A DNA stretch of 64,000 bases from Aurelia coerulea. Its lineage: Eukaryota > Cnidaria > Scyphozoa > Semaeostomeae > Ulmaridae. Below the pieces are notes generated by a model. The model was not told the origin of the DNA and made no database searches. It saw only the letters and a list, made by a program, of their open reading frames with translations. Positions within the stretch are counted from its first letter, which is position 1, and every line of letters starts with the position of its first letter. The stretch covers positions 10,951,501-11,015,500 of the forward strand of contig CM076949.1 of the NCBI GenBank assembly GCA_039566865.1. The letters run 5' to 3'. Below, in pieces: positions 11,153-21,276 of this stretch. The translations under genes were made by a program, and so were the position numbers.

Positions 11153-11441
11153 CCCCCGGGGCCCGGTACCTGTTCAGGGTACGGGTATGTGCCGCCCATA
11201 TGGGTGGGTTTTTGGGCCCAAAATTCTCTTAACAAGGGTCCTTTTCGGCATATTTTCCATAAACATGGGTTGGGTTTCGCTGAAATTCGCAAAAAATGGT
11301 TAAAATGGGCAGTTTTCCGCCATAATTCATCATAAAAGTGGGTATCAAAAGCAAGTTTCGGTAATTAGAAGAGGGTAGCTTTCTGAAAACCGGGTGGCAG
11401 ACCCCCGCCCATCAATAAGTCATGTACCCCCCCCCCCCCGG
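11153..11441. mobile_element. MITE of the C/G-run family, 289 bp
   Basis: The target duplication GTCGTCAG is at 11145-11152 and 11442-11449. Ends are CCCCCGGGG...CGGTAC on the left and GTACC...C-run...GG on the right. The interior has gtgccgcccatatgggtggg, as in the larger member at 3114-5590. There is no coding potential. Confidence 0.75.
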
Positions 11442-11449
11442 GTCGTCAG

Positions 11450-12699
11450 TGGACGTTGCTTTCCGTGTACGCACTTTTATGCAAGGAACTCTTGATACGA
11501 AACTGAAGTCTCCATCTAGGGAGGAAAGGGGGAACTTCCTCAAATCTAGTCAAAATAATAATAAATTTCATTGTTGTCTATGGATTTTTAGAGAGGTAAT
11601 TGCCCTGTTGCCCTTACACTGTGTAGAGCACTACACCTGTACGCCTCAGATCGCTAACAAGACTGAAGCCTCATTATTTGGCACGAGTACCAAAAAAATT
11701 GGTTCTCTAGCTTTACTCTACGAGTTTTGTGTCAGCCGAGCCGTTATTTGCGAACCAGTAATACCCGTGCAGGGACCAACTTCATCGCCAATGTGCCCAG
11801 CACGATGACTATGACAGCACGGGTGAATTCTGGTACCGGTACCAATTTTATTCATGTTGTGCAGAAGTTTCCACAGTGTAAATAGGACCTGATGCGAGTT
11901 GACCCACGTGCAGCTCGCTTACGGCTCAGTGAGTTGTCCCGATGCTTCGATCAAATCCTTCATCAAAAAAATTTGTAATTACATGAAGCAAGCCAACCCG
12001 CCTTGCCAGCTTGGCTCGTCTTTCGAAAGTGGTCAACCCAGCCAGGCGAGCTGGCCTAGCTGGCCTGTAATCGCAGCAAATGAGTCAACATCGGGTCGAC
12101 TCACTGTACGCGCATGCGTTTTGACTGTGAATCATCAAATAAAGCCTCGTTTTTGGTTTTAGACAGGCTTGCTCAATGCTCAAGGCCAGAGCCGAGCTAC
12201 AGGCGTATCAACCCTAGACTGATGACAGTGAGTCCCAGTTATCGCTCATCAAAACGAGACTACAGCCTACCAAGGCGGAGGAGCGAAACTCGACTTGTAT
12301 TCAGTCTAGGTCAATCCTCCCATGTAATCCTGATCACTGGCGAGCCAGAGCTGAGCTAGATCCGAGGTACAAGCGAGTCAACACGAACCCCCTTAGTACT
12401 AACAGTTTCTTGATTTTTTATTTTTTTTTGGATGCTGGAATTATGATATTGTTTCTGCAACTGATATAGTCTAGCTACGTTTGTTGACAATAATGTTTGG
12501 CAATAAACTGAGTTCTATTGGGCTCAGAAGACAGAATTGCAGTGTCAGTCAAGAGTAATTTATTTATTTACTTTTATTTTAAAATTGTTTACCCAGGGTT
12601 ACAATTCAGTTTAAATAACTGTTTTACAATGTAACTACCCTGCAACTAAAAATAAAGCTAACCTAATTACAATATTCAACTAAACCTACAAATGTACAA
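11450..12699. other. no supported gene
   Basis: Short frames only. A small inverted pair CCTAGACTGA (about 12207) and TCAGTCTAGG (about 12301) brackets about 100 bp and may be a remnant MITE. Nothing else is supportable. Confidence 0.4.
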
Positions 12700-13268
12700 T
12701 ATATATATATATGTAGTCAAGAAAAACACATTCTAGTAAACGTTTCGGCGTAAGCCTTGATCAGTAATAGCTTTCCAAATTAGATGGAGCATACATATAA
12801 ATCTTGAAATAACAATACAATATAAAAACAATAGCCTGAGCGGGATCCTGATTATTACAATAAGTCATAAAAGGTGCAAATAGGGGTGTAGCCAAAGGCG
12901 GCAATGGGAAGATCAAAGAAAGCGCAGAGTAAAGAGCTGCTAAAGTCGGCGGCGGTGTCTGTCTCGCGGAAGCTAGAACGAAAAAAACGTGTGAACTAAC
13001 AAAACAAGCAATAGAAAGATCCAAGAGCGGATTGGCAGAAAAGAGATCCCTAAAAAAACAGCGTGTGTCCCTAATGAAAAGCTGAGCGCAAAAATCAAAA
13101 CAACCAAACAACCAAAGTGTAAACAAAACTCAAATCTATGTATCAACCTGCCTAGTGTTTAATCCCTTAGGGGCAAAGCAATCCAGCCGATATTGCCAAA
13201 AGCTTTCCCGCATCCTATTTCCCCCCGTTAGCCAATCGATTATCTTAATACTAATATCCTTCAGAAAC
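12700..13268 (-). pseudogene. Penelope-like element, C-terminus and 3' region (downstream piece)
   Basis: On the minus strand the coding end DISIKIIDWLTGGNRMRESF...LNTRQVDT is followed by the family's 3' region, a hammerhead-like core and a (TA)n tract. The piece joins directly to 19607-20249: coding breaks at GFLK and resumes at DISI across the Mutator-like element. The last ten bases (13259-13268, CTTCAGAAAC) are the left target duplication of that insertion. Confidence 0.85.
12739..12764 (-). ncRNA. PLE hammerhead core with G8-to-C change
   Basis: The minus strand reads CTGATCAAGGC then TTAC, GCC, GAAACGTT. Relative to the CTGATGA core of sister copies, the base equivalent to hammerhead G8 is C. 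G8 is known to be required for catalysis, so this copy is predicted inactive. The copy at 28343-28368 has the same change. Confidence 0.6.
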
Positions 13269-13283
13269 CGTATGTTATAAAAG

Positions 13284-13425
13284 TTAAAATCACCTGAAAC
13301 CACTGAAATCACCTGAAACCACCTGAAATCACCTGAAACCACCTGAAACCACCTGAAATCGTCTGCAAATCATCTGAAACCACCTGTAAATCACCTGCAA
13401 ATCACCTGCAATCGCCTGTCATTGT
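13284..13425 (+). repeat. subterminal ~10-bp repeat array, left arm
   Basis: Alternating CACCTGAAAC and CACCTGAAAT decamers, then cacctgcaaat variants, repeat about 13 times just inside the terminus. The right arm has the mirror array. Subterminal decamer arrays could be transposase-binding sites, as in several DNA transposons (inference). Confidence 0.8.
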
Positions 13426-13681
13426 TTTGATGAATGGGAAGAAGTCTTATTGTCTTCAACTTTGATCATTAACACCTAAAAAGGCAAATAATCCTACTGG
13501 TGTGATCGGTAGTTCTTAGGTCTCACACCTTTTGTCTCATTCAAATTGCTTTTTGGTCTCATTGGGCTGATTTTAGTGTTTTATCTAAATTGTATTGAAT
13601 CTAAGCTTGGTCCACACCTATCCGGATATTTTTGAAAAGTTCTATGCTCCATACAAATTTCAAGACTCATGAGGTATTCCC

Positions 13682-13777
13682 CAATCTCGTCCCCAGAGTG
13701 AGTTTGTTACTCTACCTCTATGTTGTTTTGGCTTCGTGACCAGCGTATGACGTCAGAACACCCTGGGAACGAGGTTG
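13682..13777. mobile_element. 96-bp MITE, 8-9 bp target duplication
   Basis: GGTATTCCC occurs at 13673-13681 and 13778-13786. Ends CAATCTCGTCCCCAG and (reverse complement) CAACCTCGTTCCCAG are inverted. The right arm of the host element lacks this segment and shows the empty site. The 8-9 bp duplication fits hAT. Confidence 0.8.
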
Positions 13778-14118
13778 GGTATTCCCAGTTATAGCAGCAA
13801 CAACAACAACAACATTTGTATGGCGATAACTACGAACTGGTTAGACTAATTCCAAGAAAGTCTCTTGTTTCGCTCCCCTCCCCCCTGCAGACTTGTCGCT
13901 ACAACACAGAAGCTATATTCAACAACAACAACAGCGAAAGTTAGAGGGACTTATGTAATGAGTCTACGAATTTGTATTATCAGTATATTTATAGGCCTAT
14001 CAATATAAAAAGATCGGCATTCTGCATCCACACGAGGAGCATCTTTGAAATTGTCCACACGAAAACCCTGCGATACTTGAAACTGGGTGACCGAGAACGC
14101 CGTCCACTTGTGTGCATT

Positions 14119-14392
14119 TTATTTTCTGTATGTCTCTCTTATTTATTATGTGTCTCTCTAATAAAGGTACCTTTTAACTGCAAAAATTGGTAAATTTTTG
14201 CCTCAATGTGCATGGCTTATTCGTGATGACAGTGTCAATGCAAAATGGAAGCCCTTTGTCGAGAAGAAGGCTTGACTTCGAACAATACCGCAATTTTAGG
14301 CCCAAAAATAAAAAAAACGTATCAAGCAAACTGCCAGGTACATGCAAAATTAAGAAACTTTTAGTACTAAGTGTTGATCGAAGTTCGTTATA
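14119..14392 (-). repeat. interspersed repeat shared with 47110-47395
   Basis: On the minus strand this matches 47110-47395 in order: gggcctaaaattgcggta, the aagggcttccattttgcatt region, caaaaatttaccaattttgc and the TAAGAAAC/AGTACT words. It occupies the loop between the two arms of the Mutator-like element. Confidence 0.6.
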
Positions 14393-14683
14393 AAAAAAAG
14401 TGTATTCGAAACATAAGCTTTGTGGCGGCCATGACACTTAAATGCAAATTCCCTATATCTTGACTGTGAGTCGCAGTCTCGAACTCGGTCTCAAATTTTG
14501 AGTGATTTCGGTCTCGGTTTGGTCCACACGCATCTGGATATTTTTGAAAACGCATCTTTTTTAGCCGCTTTGGTTTCACGCCCGCAAGTGGACGGCGTTT
14601 TCGGTCACCCAGTTTCAAGTATCGCAAGGTTTTTGTGTGGACAATTTCAAAGATGCTCCTCGTTGTGGATACAGAATGCAGAT

Positions 14684-17600
14684 GTCTGGTGTCTGCGTGG
14701 ATTCGGGAGTCCGGGTTCCTGATTCCGAGTTTTAAAGATCGCATTTGAAATTATTCCAAAGATATACCTCATACAAAATATTTTACATTGCCACATTGAT
14801 AATAAAGATTTTTCAGTATCAGGGGAACAGCACCACACTTTTTCGAATCATGTCGAGAAAACCTTTTATATCGAAAAGATTTGTATTAATCTTTTCATTG
14901 TTCTCTATTTCTGTATTTAAGTGTTCTTTATTATATTTAGATTTGTCCAGCATGTCCATGTATTGCGGTTGCAGCTTTTCTTTTGGCATGAAACCAATGA
15001 GAGGCTCTCTTCCTTGCCATGTACGTTTGCGTTGATCAATGGCGAGCGGCAATAGGTTGTTTCCGTCAATCCTTAGCAGTCTTTAGAAAAGTTAGCTTTC
15101 CGTTTCAACCATTTGTGTTACTTTTTCTTATCCTGAAATTATACCTTTTTTGTTGCAGTTTCATACTTTTCTCGATTCTAGCATTACCCATAGCTGTGCA
15201 TATCCAGGTCATTGCAAGTCATTCGTTTGACCCGAACTCTAGTCTGTTGCCTTTGGTTGCCCAGTTACATTCACTCACGAAAATTGTTTTGTACGTGGCC
15301 ATAGAAATATTAAAAAGGACACCTTTCTTTTTGCTACGTGTTCTCCACAGACAGAAAAGCTCAATCAAATACTTTCTGCTCAGCTACAATTATTTTTTCA
15401 TGATATGCATGACATTTCATACACTTCGATCACAATGGTATGTTACTGGTAGGTTACTTTTATTGAGCGGTGACATAGAGAAAAATCCTGGCCCTAATTC
15501 TTTACATTTTTGTACGTGGAATCTGAACAGTATAAGTGCACATGATTTCCTCCGAGTCTCCCTCCTTGAGGCTTATAATTCTGTCTATGATTATGATCTG
15601 ATAGGTATCGTAGAAACGCACCTTAACAGTACTGTTGATGAAAGTAAGATAGGCCTTGATGGCTACTCATTCCATAAAAGTAACTATCCGCAAGATGTTA
15701 AACGTGGAGGTGTTGGGCTGTACGTTAAAGAATCGTTCCCTGCCAGAAGGAGACCTGACCTCGAGACTCAACCTGAATGCATAGTATGTGAGATCAAACT
15801 CAACCGGAAAAAATACTTTTTTGCCGTCCTCTATAGGAGTCCAAGCCAAACCCAAGTAGAATTCGAGGGATTTAGAAATAATTTTGAACTAATGTTGTCG
15901 AAGATGTCTGCCGAGAATCCTTTCAGTGTTATAATCACTGGAGACTTTAACTGTCGTTCCTTGCAATGGTGGGATGGTGAATTTGAAAACGAAGAGGGTA
16001 AAATCTTTGAGCCATTCACAGCTGACCTTGGCCTGAACCAACTGATCTCTGAACCAACTCACATTATGGGTGAGTCAAAGTCATGCATAGACTTGGTCCT
16101 TACAGATCAGCCCAATCTATTTCTTGAAAGTGGCGTCCACCCTTCTTTAGATGAACTGTGTCATCATCATATCATCTATGGCAAAATAATTGTAACAAAT
16201 GTAGCTCCACCCCCTTATCGTCGTAGAATATGGTTTTACGATCGGGCAAATATCTTTGCAATCAGGAGGAGTATTGCCATGTTCAATTGGCAGGAAACCT
16301 TAGGTCAAATAAATTGCCCGGATCAGCAAGTTAAGTGTCTAAACGAGGCTCTGCTAAATATTTTCAGCAACTTCATACCTAATAGTCTCATAACAGTTAA
16401 GCCTCGGCAGGCACCTTGGATAACACAGTCAATAAAAAATTTTCTACGAAAGAAGAATCGCGCATATAGATCCTTTGTTCGGAGCGGCCAATCAGGAGAA
16501 AGATTAGAAGGTATTCTGGGAATGATATCACAGGGAACTAAAATGATCGAGGATGCGAAGCAGAAATACCTGATGAAAATTGGTCAAACACTTTCAAATC
16601 CGAATACAGGTCAAAAAACATATTGGTCATTAATAAATAAAATTCTTAACAAAGTTAAAATTCCCATTATTCCACCTCTTTTGGAAAATGATATATTTGT
16701 CTTGGATTTTACAACTAAGGCAGAAATATTTAATGACTACTTCATACTCCAATGTACCGTTATTGATACGGGCAGTGCAGTTCCCAATGATGTTCCTTTC
16801 CATGCTCCGACATTGACCACCTTCCATATTTCCGATGAGAAAATACTAAAGATCATCCGATCATTAAATCCTAACAAAGCTCATGGTTGGGATGATATTT
16901 CTGTGCGTATGATAAAAATTAGTGAAGAGGCACTTGTTGTTCCACTTAGGCTCATTTTTGAAAACTGTAAAAGTAAAGGCATTTTTCCACAAATTTGGAA
17001 ACAGGCTAATATAGTACCAGTTCACAAAAAAAGCAGCAAACAACTGAAGCAAAATTATCGTCCGATATCCCTACTCCCAATTTTTGGAAAAATTCTAGAA
17101 AAGTTAATGTTTGATAGTCTCTATGAGCACTTAAATGTGAATAACTTATTAAATCCAAACCAATCCGGCTTCCGTCCCGGCGACTCTACAATAAACCAGC
17201 TATTGTCAATTGTCCACACGATATTCACTGCTTTTGACTGTAATCCCACTCTAGATGTTCGATCAGTTTTTCTTGATATATCTAAAGCATTTGACAGAGT
17301 GTGGCATGATGGTCTTATCTATAAGCTGCAGTGTTGTGGTATTCGCGATGATCTACTTCTAATCATTCGAAGCTTCCTTGCAAACAGAAAACAACGTACG
17401 GTTCTGAATGGTAAAACGTCAAATTGGGGTTCAGTTACAGCTGGCGTTCCCCAGGGTTCAATCCTTGGTCCTTTGTTCTTTCTTGTGTATATTAACGACC
17501 TGACCGAGGACCTTAGATGCAATGCTAAACTCTTTGCTGATGATACGTCCCTTTTCACTATTGCACATAATTCAAACGCTACTGCTTCCGACATGAATCA

Positions 17601-18968
17601 TGACCTAGATATCATAAAAGCTTGGGCGTCTAAATGGAGAATGTCATTCAATCCTGATCCAAATAAACAGGCTGTGGAAGTGACGTTTTCTACGAAAAGA
17701 GTCAAAACAGATCATCCTGATATTCTTTTTGGAGGTAACCCAGTGGTGAGAGTTGATGAGCACAAGCACCTCGGTGTTATATTAGATTCGAAGTTATCAT
17801 TTGCTAGCCATATACAAACAGCTCTTACTAAATCTAGACAGGGAATAGGTATGATCAAATACCTCTCAAAGTACTTGCCACGTCACACATTAAATGAGCT
17901 GTACAAACTCTATGTTAGACCGCATTTAGATTATGGTGATGTTATCTACCATACCCCAGCAAAAATCTGTGAATTCAGTCATGATACTATCTTGAATACC
18001 CAAATGGAGAAGCTAGAATCGGTTCAGTACTCTGCTGCGTTGGCAGTAACTGGTGCTTGGAAAGGGACATCCCGTGAGAAACTGTACAATGAGCTCGGAT
18101 GGGAATCTTTGAACCTGCGACGCTGGAGCAGACGCCTTGTTATGTTTTACAAGATTGTAAATAACGTTACGCCAGAGTATACAAGGCATCCCATACCACA
18201 ACTTGAACAGCCTATGTACTCTCTTCGTGAGCATCATGTCATTGGGCAAATAAAGGCAAGGACAGAGAGATTTAAAAACAGTTTTTACCCAAATTGTTTG
18301 AACGAATGGGACAAGCTCCATCCTGAAATTAGACAGGCATCCTCGCTAAGTGTTTTTAAATCAAAAGTATTAGCTCTAATTCGGCCCCCTTCGAAACCAG
18401 TATATGGGATTCATGACCCGAAAGGTTTAGCTATCCTTACACAGTTAAGAGTCGGCCTCAGCAAATTAAGTTCTCACAAATTTAGGCACAATTTTAGAGA
18501 TACAATAGACCCGATGTGTCCTGCAAATGATGGTGTTGAGGACACGGAACATTACCTGCTGCTTTGCCAATCTTATGAAGAACCTAGACGCGAGCTTCTC
18601 AATGGTCTCAATGCAATATTGCCTCCTAGTGGATTTTCTAACCTCTCAAATGAATTATTAGTTGAACTCATTCTGTATGGCAATGAAAGGTTACAACCTG
18701 ACGTTAATAAAAGAATAATCGAGGCTACTCTAAAATTCGTTCACGCAACAAAGCGCTTTTGATGTCTGCTGCAAACCCCCAATACATGGACACATCCTCC
18801 CTTTGTAAATGTTTGTATTAGTTAATTTTCTTCTTTAATGTTTAGATTTATAACTATATGTTAAATGTCCACAGGGTTGATATGTATTTCCATTCTCCTT
18901 GTGGCATCGTTTTTGTAATCTTTTGTAGTTGTTGTATTTTTATGAGATTATATAAAAAAAAAAAAAAA
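14684..18968 (+). mobile_element. CR1-like non-LTR retrotransposon with 2A peptide, apparently full length
   Basis: GAATGCAGAT flanks the insertion at 14674-14683 and 18969-18978. The 3' end is TTATATAAAAAAAAAAAAA, typical of TPRT-inserted LINEs. It contains a 335-base leader and one open 1247-codon frame, and lies within the right arm of the Mutator-like element. The perfect duplication and undamaged frame indicate a recent insertion. Confidence 0.85.
15019..18762 (+). CDS. CR1-like ORF2: 2A peptide, APE endonuclease, reverse transcriptase
   Basis: This 1247-residue polyprotein copies element RNA by target-primed reverse transcription. Residues 1-150 are hydrophobic-rich with several possible membrane or signal stretches. 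GDIEKNPGP at about 151-159 matches the 2A consensus D-[VI]-E-x-N-P-G-P, predicting ribosome skipping between Gly and Pro. An APE/EEP endonuclease follows (FCTWNLNSI; GIVETHLNSTV; ITGDFNCRS; about 160-390). The RT (about 610-900) has NYRPISLLPIFGKILEKL, FLDISKAFDRVWHDGL, TAGVPQGSILGPLFFLVYI and the catalytic FADDTSLF near 838. A C-terminal C-x2-N...H-x4-C-type cluster (CPANDGVEDTEHYLLLC) lies near 1167-1183. No separate ORF1 is seen; the segment before 2A may act as the upstream product. 2A peptides are documented in APE-type non-LTR elements of animals, including sea urchin CR1-like elements. The frame has no breaks. Confidence 0.9.
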   Translation: MYVCVDQWRAAIGCFRQSLAVFRKVSFPFQPFVLLFLILKLYLFCCSFILFSILALPIAVHIQVIASHSFDPNSSLLPLVAQLHSLTKIVLYVAIEILKRTPFFLLRVLHRQKSSIKYFLLSYNYFFMICMTFHTLRSQWYVTGRLLLLSGDIEKNPGPNSLHFCTWNLNSISAHDFLRVSLLEAYNSVYDYDLIGIVETHLNSTVDESKIGLDGYSFHKSNYPQDVKRGGVGLYVKESFPARRRPDLETQPECIVCEIKLNRKKYFFAVLYRSPSQTQVEFEGFRNNFELMLSKMSAENPFSVIITGDFNCRSLQWWDGEFENEEGKIFEPFTADLGLNQLISEPTHIMGESKSCIDLVLTDQPNLFLESGVHPSLDELCHHHIIYGKIIVTNVAPPPYRRRIWFYDRANIFAIRRSIAMFNWQETLGQINCPDQQVKCLNEALLNIFSNFIPNSLITVKPRQAPWITQSIKNFLRKKNRAYRSFVRSGQSGERLEGILGMISQGTKMIEDAKQKYLMKIGQTLSNPNTGQKTYWSLINKILNKVKIPIIPPLLENDIFVLDFTTKAEIFNDYFILQCTVIDTGSAVPNDVPFHAPTLTTFHISDEKILKIIRSLNPNKAHGWDDISVRMIKISEEALVVPLRLIFENCKSKGIFPQIWKQANIVPVHKKSSKQLKQNYRPISLLPIFGKILEKLMFDSLYEHLNVNNLLNPNQSGFRPGDSTINQLLSIVHTIFTAFDCNPTLDVRSVFLDISKAFDRVWHDGLIYKLQCCGIRDDLLLIIRSFLANRKQRTVLNGKTSNWGSVTAGVPQGSILGPLFFLVYINDLTEDLRCNAKLFADDTSLFTIAHNSNATASDMNHDLDIIKAWASKWRMSFNPDPNKQAVEVTFSTKRVKTDHPDILFGGNPVVRVDEHKHLGVILDSKLSFASHIQTALTKSRQGIGMIKYLSKYLPRHTLNELYKLYVRPHLDYGDVIYHTPAKICEFSHDTILNTQMEKLESVQYSAALAVTGAWKGTSREKLYNELGWESLNLRRWSRRLVMFYKIVNNVTPEYTRHPIPQLEQPMYSLREHHVIGQIKARTERFKNSFYPNCLNEWDKLHPEIRQASSLSVFKSKVLALIRPPSKPVYGIHDPKGLAILTQLRVGLSKLSSHKFRHNFRDTIDPMCPANDGVEDTEHYLLLCQSYEEPRRELLNGLNAILPPSGFSNLSNELLVELILYGNERLQPDVNKRIIEATLKFVHATKRF

Positions 18969-19434
18969 GAATGCAGATCTTTTTATATGAATAGGCCTAT
19001 AAATATATTAGACTGATAATACAAGTTTGTAGACTAATTACATAAGTCCCTCTAACTTTCGCTTTTGTTGAATATAGCTTCTTTGTTGTAGCGACAAGTC
19101 TGACGGGAGACTTTGTTGGAATTAGTCTAACCAGTTCGTAGTTATCGCCATACAAATGTTGTTGTTGTTGTTGTTGCGATAACTGGGAATACCTCGTGAG
19201 TCTTGAAATTTATATGGAGCATAGAACTTTTCAAAAATATCCGGATAGGTGTGGACCTAGCTTAGCTTCTATAAAATTTAGAGATACTAAAATCAGCCCA
19301 ATGAGACCAAAAAGCAATTTGAATGAGACACAAGGTGTGAGACCTAAGAACTATCGATCACACCAGTCGGATTATTTGCCATTTTAGGTGTTAATGATCA
19401 AAGTTGAAGACAATAAGACTTTTTCCCATTCATC

Positions 19435-19590
19435 AAAACAATGACAGGCGATTGCAGGTGATTTGCAGGTGATTTACAGGTGGTTTCAGATGATTTGCAG
19501 ACTATTTGCAGACGATTTCAGGTGGTTTCAGGTGATTTCAGGCGGTTTCAGGTGGTTTCAGGTGATTTCAGGTGGTTTCAGGTGATTTTA
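19435..19590 (-). repeat. subterminal ~10-bp repeat array, right arm
   Basis: GGTGATTTCA and GGTGGTTTCA decamers alternate, the reverse complement of the left-arm array at 13284-13425. Copy number differs slightly between arms, so the array has slipped or been converted since duplication. Confidence 0.8.
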
Positions 19591-19606
19591 ACTTTTATAA
19601 CATACG

Positions 19607-20249
19607 CTTCAGAAACCCGTGGTGGCCTTCTCCAGTAAAATGCCTGAAGAATTCCGCCTGGGGTACTGAGGCCCCCGAATTAAACTTATGACTGCACGCC
19701 TTGTAATTGTTAAACCTAAGCCTAAAAGGCGTGCAGGTGCTACCAACATATTGTACACCACAAACAGTACATTCCAACAAATACACAACATTTGACGAGT
19801 CACAATTAAACGAATAGTTTATCCTATATTCCCGGCTATCTATGTTTGAATGAAAATGTCCACTATTACTCATGACATTACACACTTGACAACGAGATTT
19901 ACCACAACGAGAACATCCCTTCTTATCAGTCCCCCCATTTCCCTCACTACTGAGCCTAGCCCTAACAAGTATATCCTTAAGGTTCTTACATCTCCTAAAT
20001 GCTATTAAAGGTGGCTCAGGAAACACCGCCCTATGCTCCTCCGAGTTTGTGAGCATAGAATGGAGTCTCCTGGCAACCTTCCCCAAACGATTGAGTGCTG
20101 GATGGTATGTGGCAACAAGTGGAACCCTTTCCCCCCTCCCTTGGTTATTGGTCCTATTTCCCGCATTTGCTAGAAGAGTTGTCCTATCCAACCTACGTAC
20201 CCTATCTATTTGTTCGTTAACTAAAGTCTCTTCGTAGCCCCTGTCCATA
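19607..20249 (-). pseudogene. Penelope-like element, GIY-YIG endonuclease piece
   Basis: The minus strand encodes the linker and GIY-YIG nuclease of a PLE: DRGYEETLVNEQIDRVRRLD, then CSRCGKSRCQVC (zinc cluster before the nuclease), and VVYLLECTVCGVQYVGST, the GIY-YIG equivalent with a conserved downstream R (FRLRFNNYKA). It runs to GFLK, where the Mutator-like element interrupts it; the rest is at 12700-13268. At 20250 it meets an inverted 5' piece (20258-21215). Confidence 0.85.
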
Positions 20250-20257
20250 AGCCCCTG

Positions 20258-21215
20258 TAATTAAAGATTCTAGGTTAGGTAGATTTTATTTATTGCCTAA
20301 GATCCACAAGGGTCTTAGTAGTGTTAAGGGGCGACCAGTCATTTCCAATTGTGATACTATAACAGAACATATTTCAGAATATCTAGACCACCACCTTAAC
20401 CCGTTGGTTAGCCGAAGTAGGTCATATGTTAAGGACACTAACCACTTTTTGTCTAGGCTAAGTAAGCTAGGTAGGATACCAGAGGGGGCTTTGTTGTGTA
20501 CAGTTGATGTTGTGGGACTCTATCCAAGCATTCCACACGGGGAGGGCTTAGAGGCCATCAGGGAGGCGCTGGATAGAAGGGAAAACCCGGGCGTGGCTAC
20601 TGATACCCTAGTGGGGTTGGCGTCCTTGGTCTTGGAGAATAATTATTTTGAATTTAATGATAGGATTTATAGGCAGAAATTGGGCACGGCTATAGGCACG
20701 AAGTTCGCTCCGGCCTATGCCAGTCTCTTCATGACCCGGTTGGAAGAGAGGTTGTTGGAGGCTTCACCTGACAAGCCGCTCATCTGGATGAGATTCATTG
20801 ATGATGTTTTCTTTATCTGGATGCACGGGGAGGAAAAGCTGAAGTCTTTCATCAATCATCTCAACAGTAGCCACGAAACCATTAAGTTTACTAGCGAGCA
20901 ATCACGGGATAGTATTAGTTTTTTAGATGTTCAGGTTAGCGTGGGGGCGGGGGGAGTCCTTTCGACAGACTTGTTTTGCAAGCCAACTGACACACATCAG
21001 TACTTGCATAAGAAGTCTTGTCACCCCTGGCACACGAAGAAGGCGATCCCCGATGGTCAGGCTCTTAGGTTTCGTAGGATATGCTCGGAAGATCGCCAAT
21101 TTCAGGAGAGGGTAGGCGAGTTAGCTGGATGGCTTAAGGACAGGGGCTACGAAGAGACTTTAGTTAACGAACAAATAGATAGGGTACGTAGGTTGGATAG
21201 GACAACTCTTCTAGC
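20258..21215 (+). pseudogene. Penelope-like element, RT piece in inverted orientation
   Basis: The plus strand encodes PLE RT from IKDSRLGRFYLLPKIHKG through LCTVDVVGLYPSIPHGEG, KLGTAIGTKFAPAYASLFM and catalytic WMRFIDDVFFIW to TTLLA. The end overlaps about 25 codons also present at the start of the minus piece (GYEETLVNEQIDR...), and both pieces share Thr where other copies have Ser. This is the pattern of one insertion with its 5' part inverted and a short duplication at the break. The right end abuts a hairpin. Confidence 0.85.
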
Positions 21216-21276
21216 TTTTCCTTGAAGTTTGTTTACTGTATTTCTGGAATACAGTAAACAAACTTCAAGGAAAAGC
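21214..21276. repeat. 29-bp perfect hairpin at an RT-element 5' junction
   Basis: Arms 21214-21242 and 21248-21276 are perfectly complementary with a 5-base loop. The right arm is the in-frame start of the RT element (NTVNKLQGKA...). The left arm is its inverted copy, placed exactly between the PLE piece and the RT element. Confidence 0.9.

Larger units (their letters stand above)
13269..19606. mobile_element. Mutator-like element with long inverted arms, 10-bp target duplication
   Basis: The element starts CGTATGTTATAAAAGTTAAA and ends with the exact reverse complement. CTTCAGAAAC flanks it at 13259-13268 and 19607-19616, and the uninterrupted target sequence is seen in other PLE copies (for example near 29095). 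Arms run from 13269 to about 14112 on the left. On the right the arm is 14582-14683 continuing at 18969-19606, because a CR1-like element is inserted in it. Arms are near identical apart from a MITE in the left arm. No transposase is encoded. Long arms with a 9-11 bp duplication are the hallmark of Mutator/MULE elements. Confidence 0.8.

Noticed and set aside
12213..12280. CTGATGA word near 12219 resembling a hammerhead core
   Set aside because: There is no GAAA box at a suitable distance and no pairing for stem II.
13269..13425. Decamer arrays as a CRISPR-like or coding repeat
   Set aside because: The units are contiguous without spacers, and mirror arrays at both transposon ends mark them as subterminal repeats.
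14819..15052. 77-residue minus-strand frame with protein-like composition upstream of the CR1-like ORF
   Set aside because: It overlaps the leader and start of the CR1-like element in antisense and has no known relatives that I can name; probably chance, though a captured fragment is possible.
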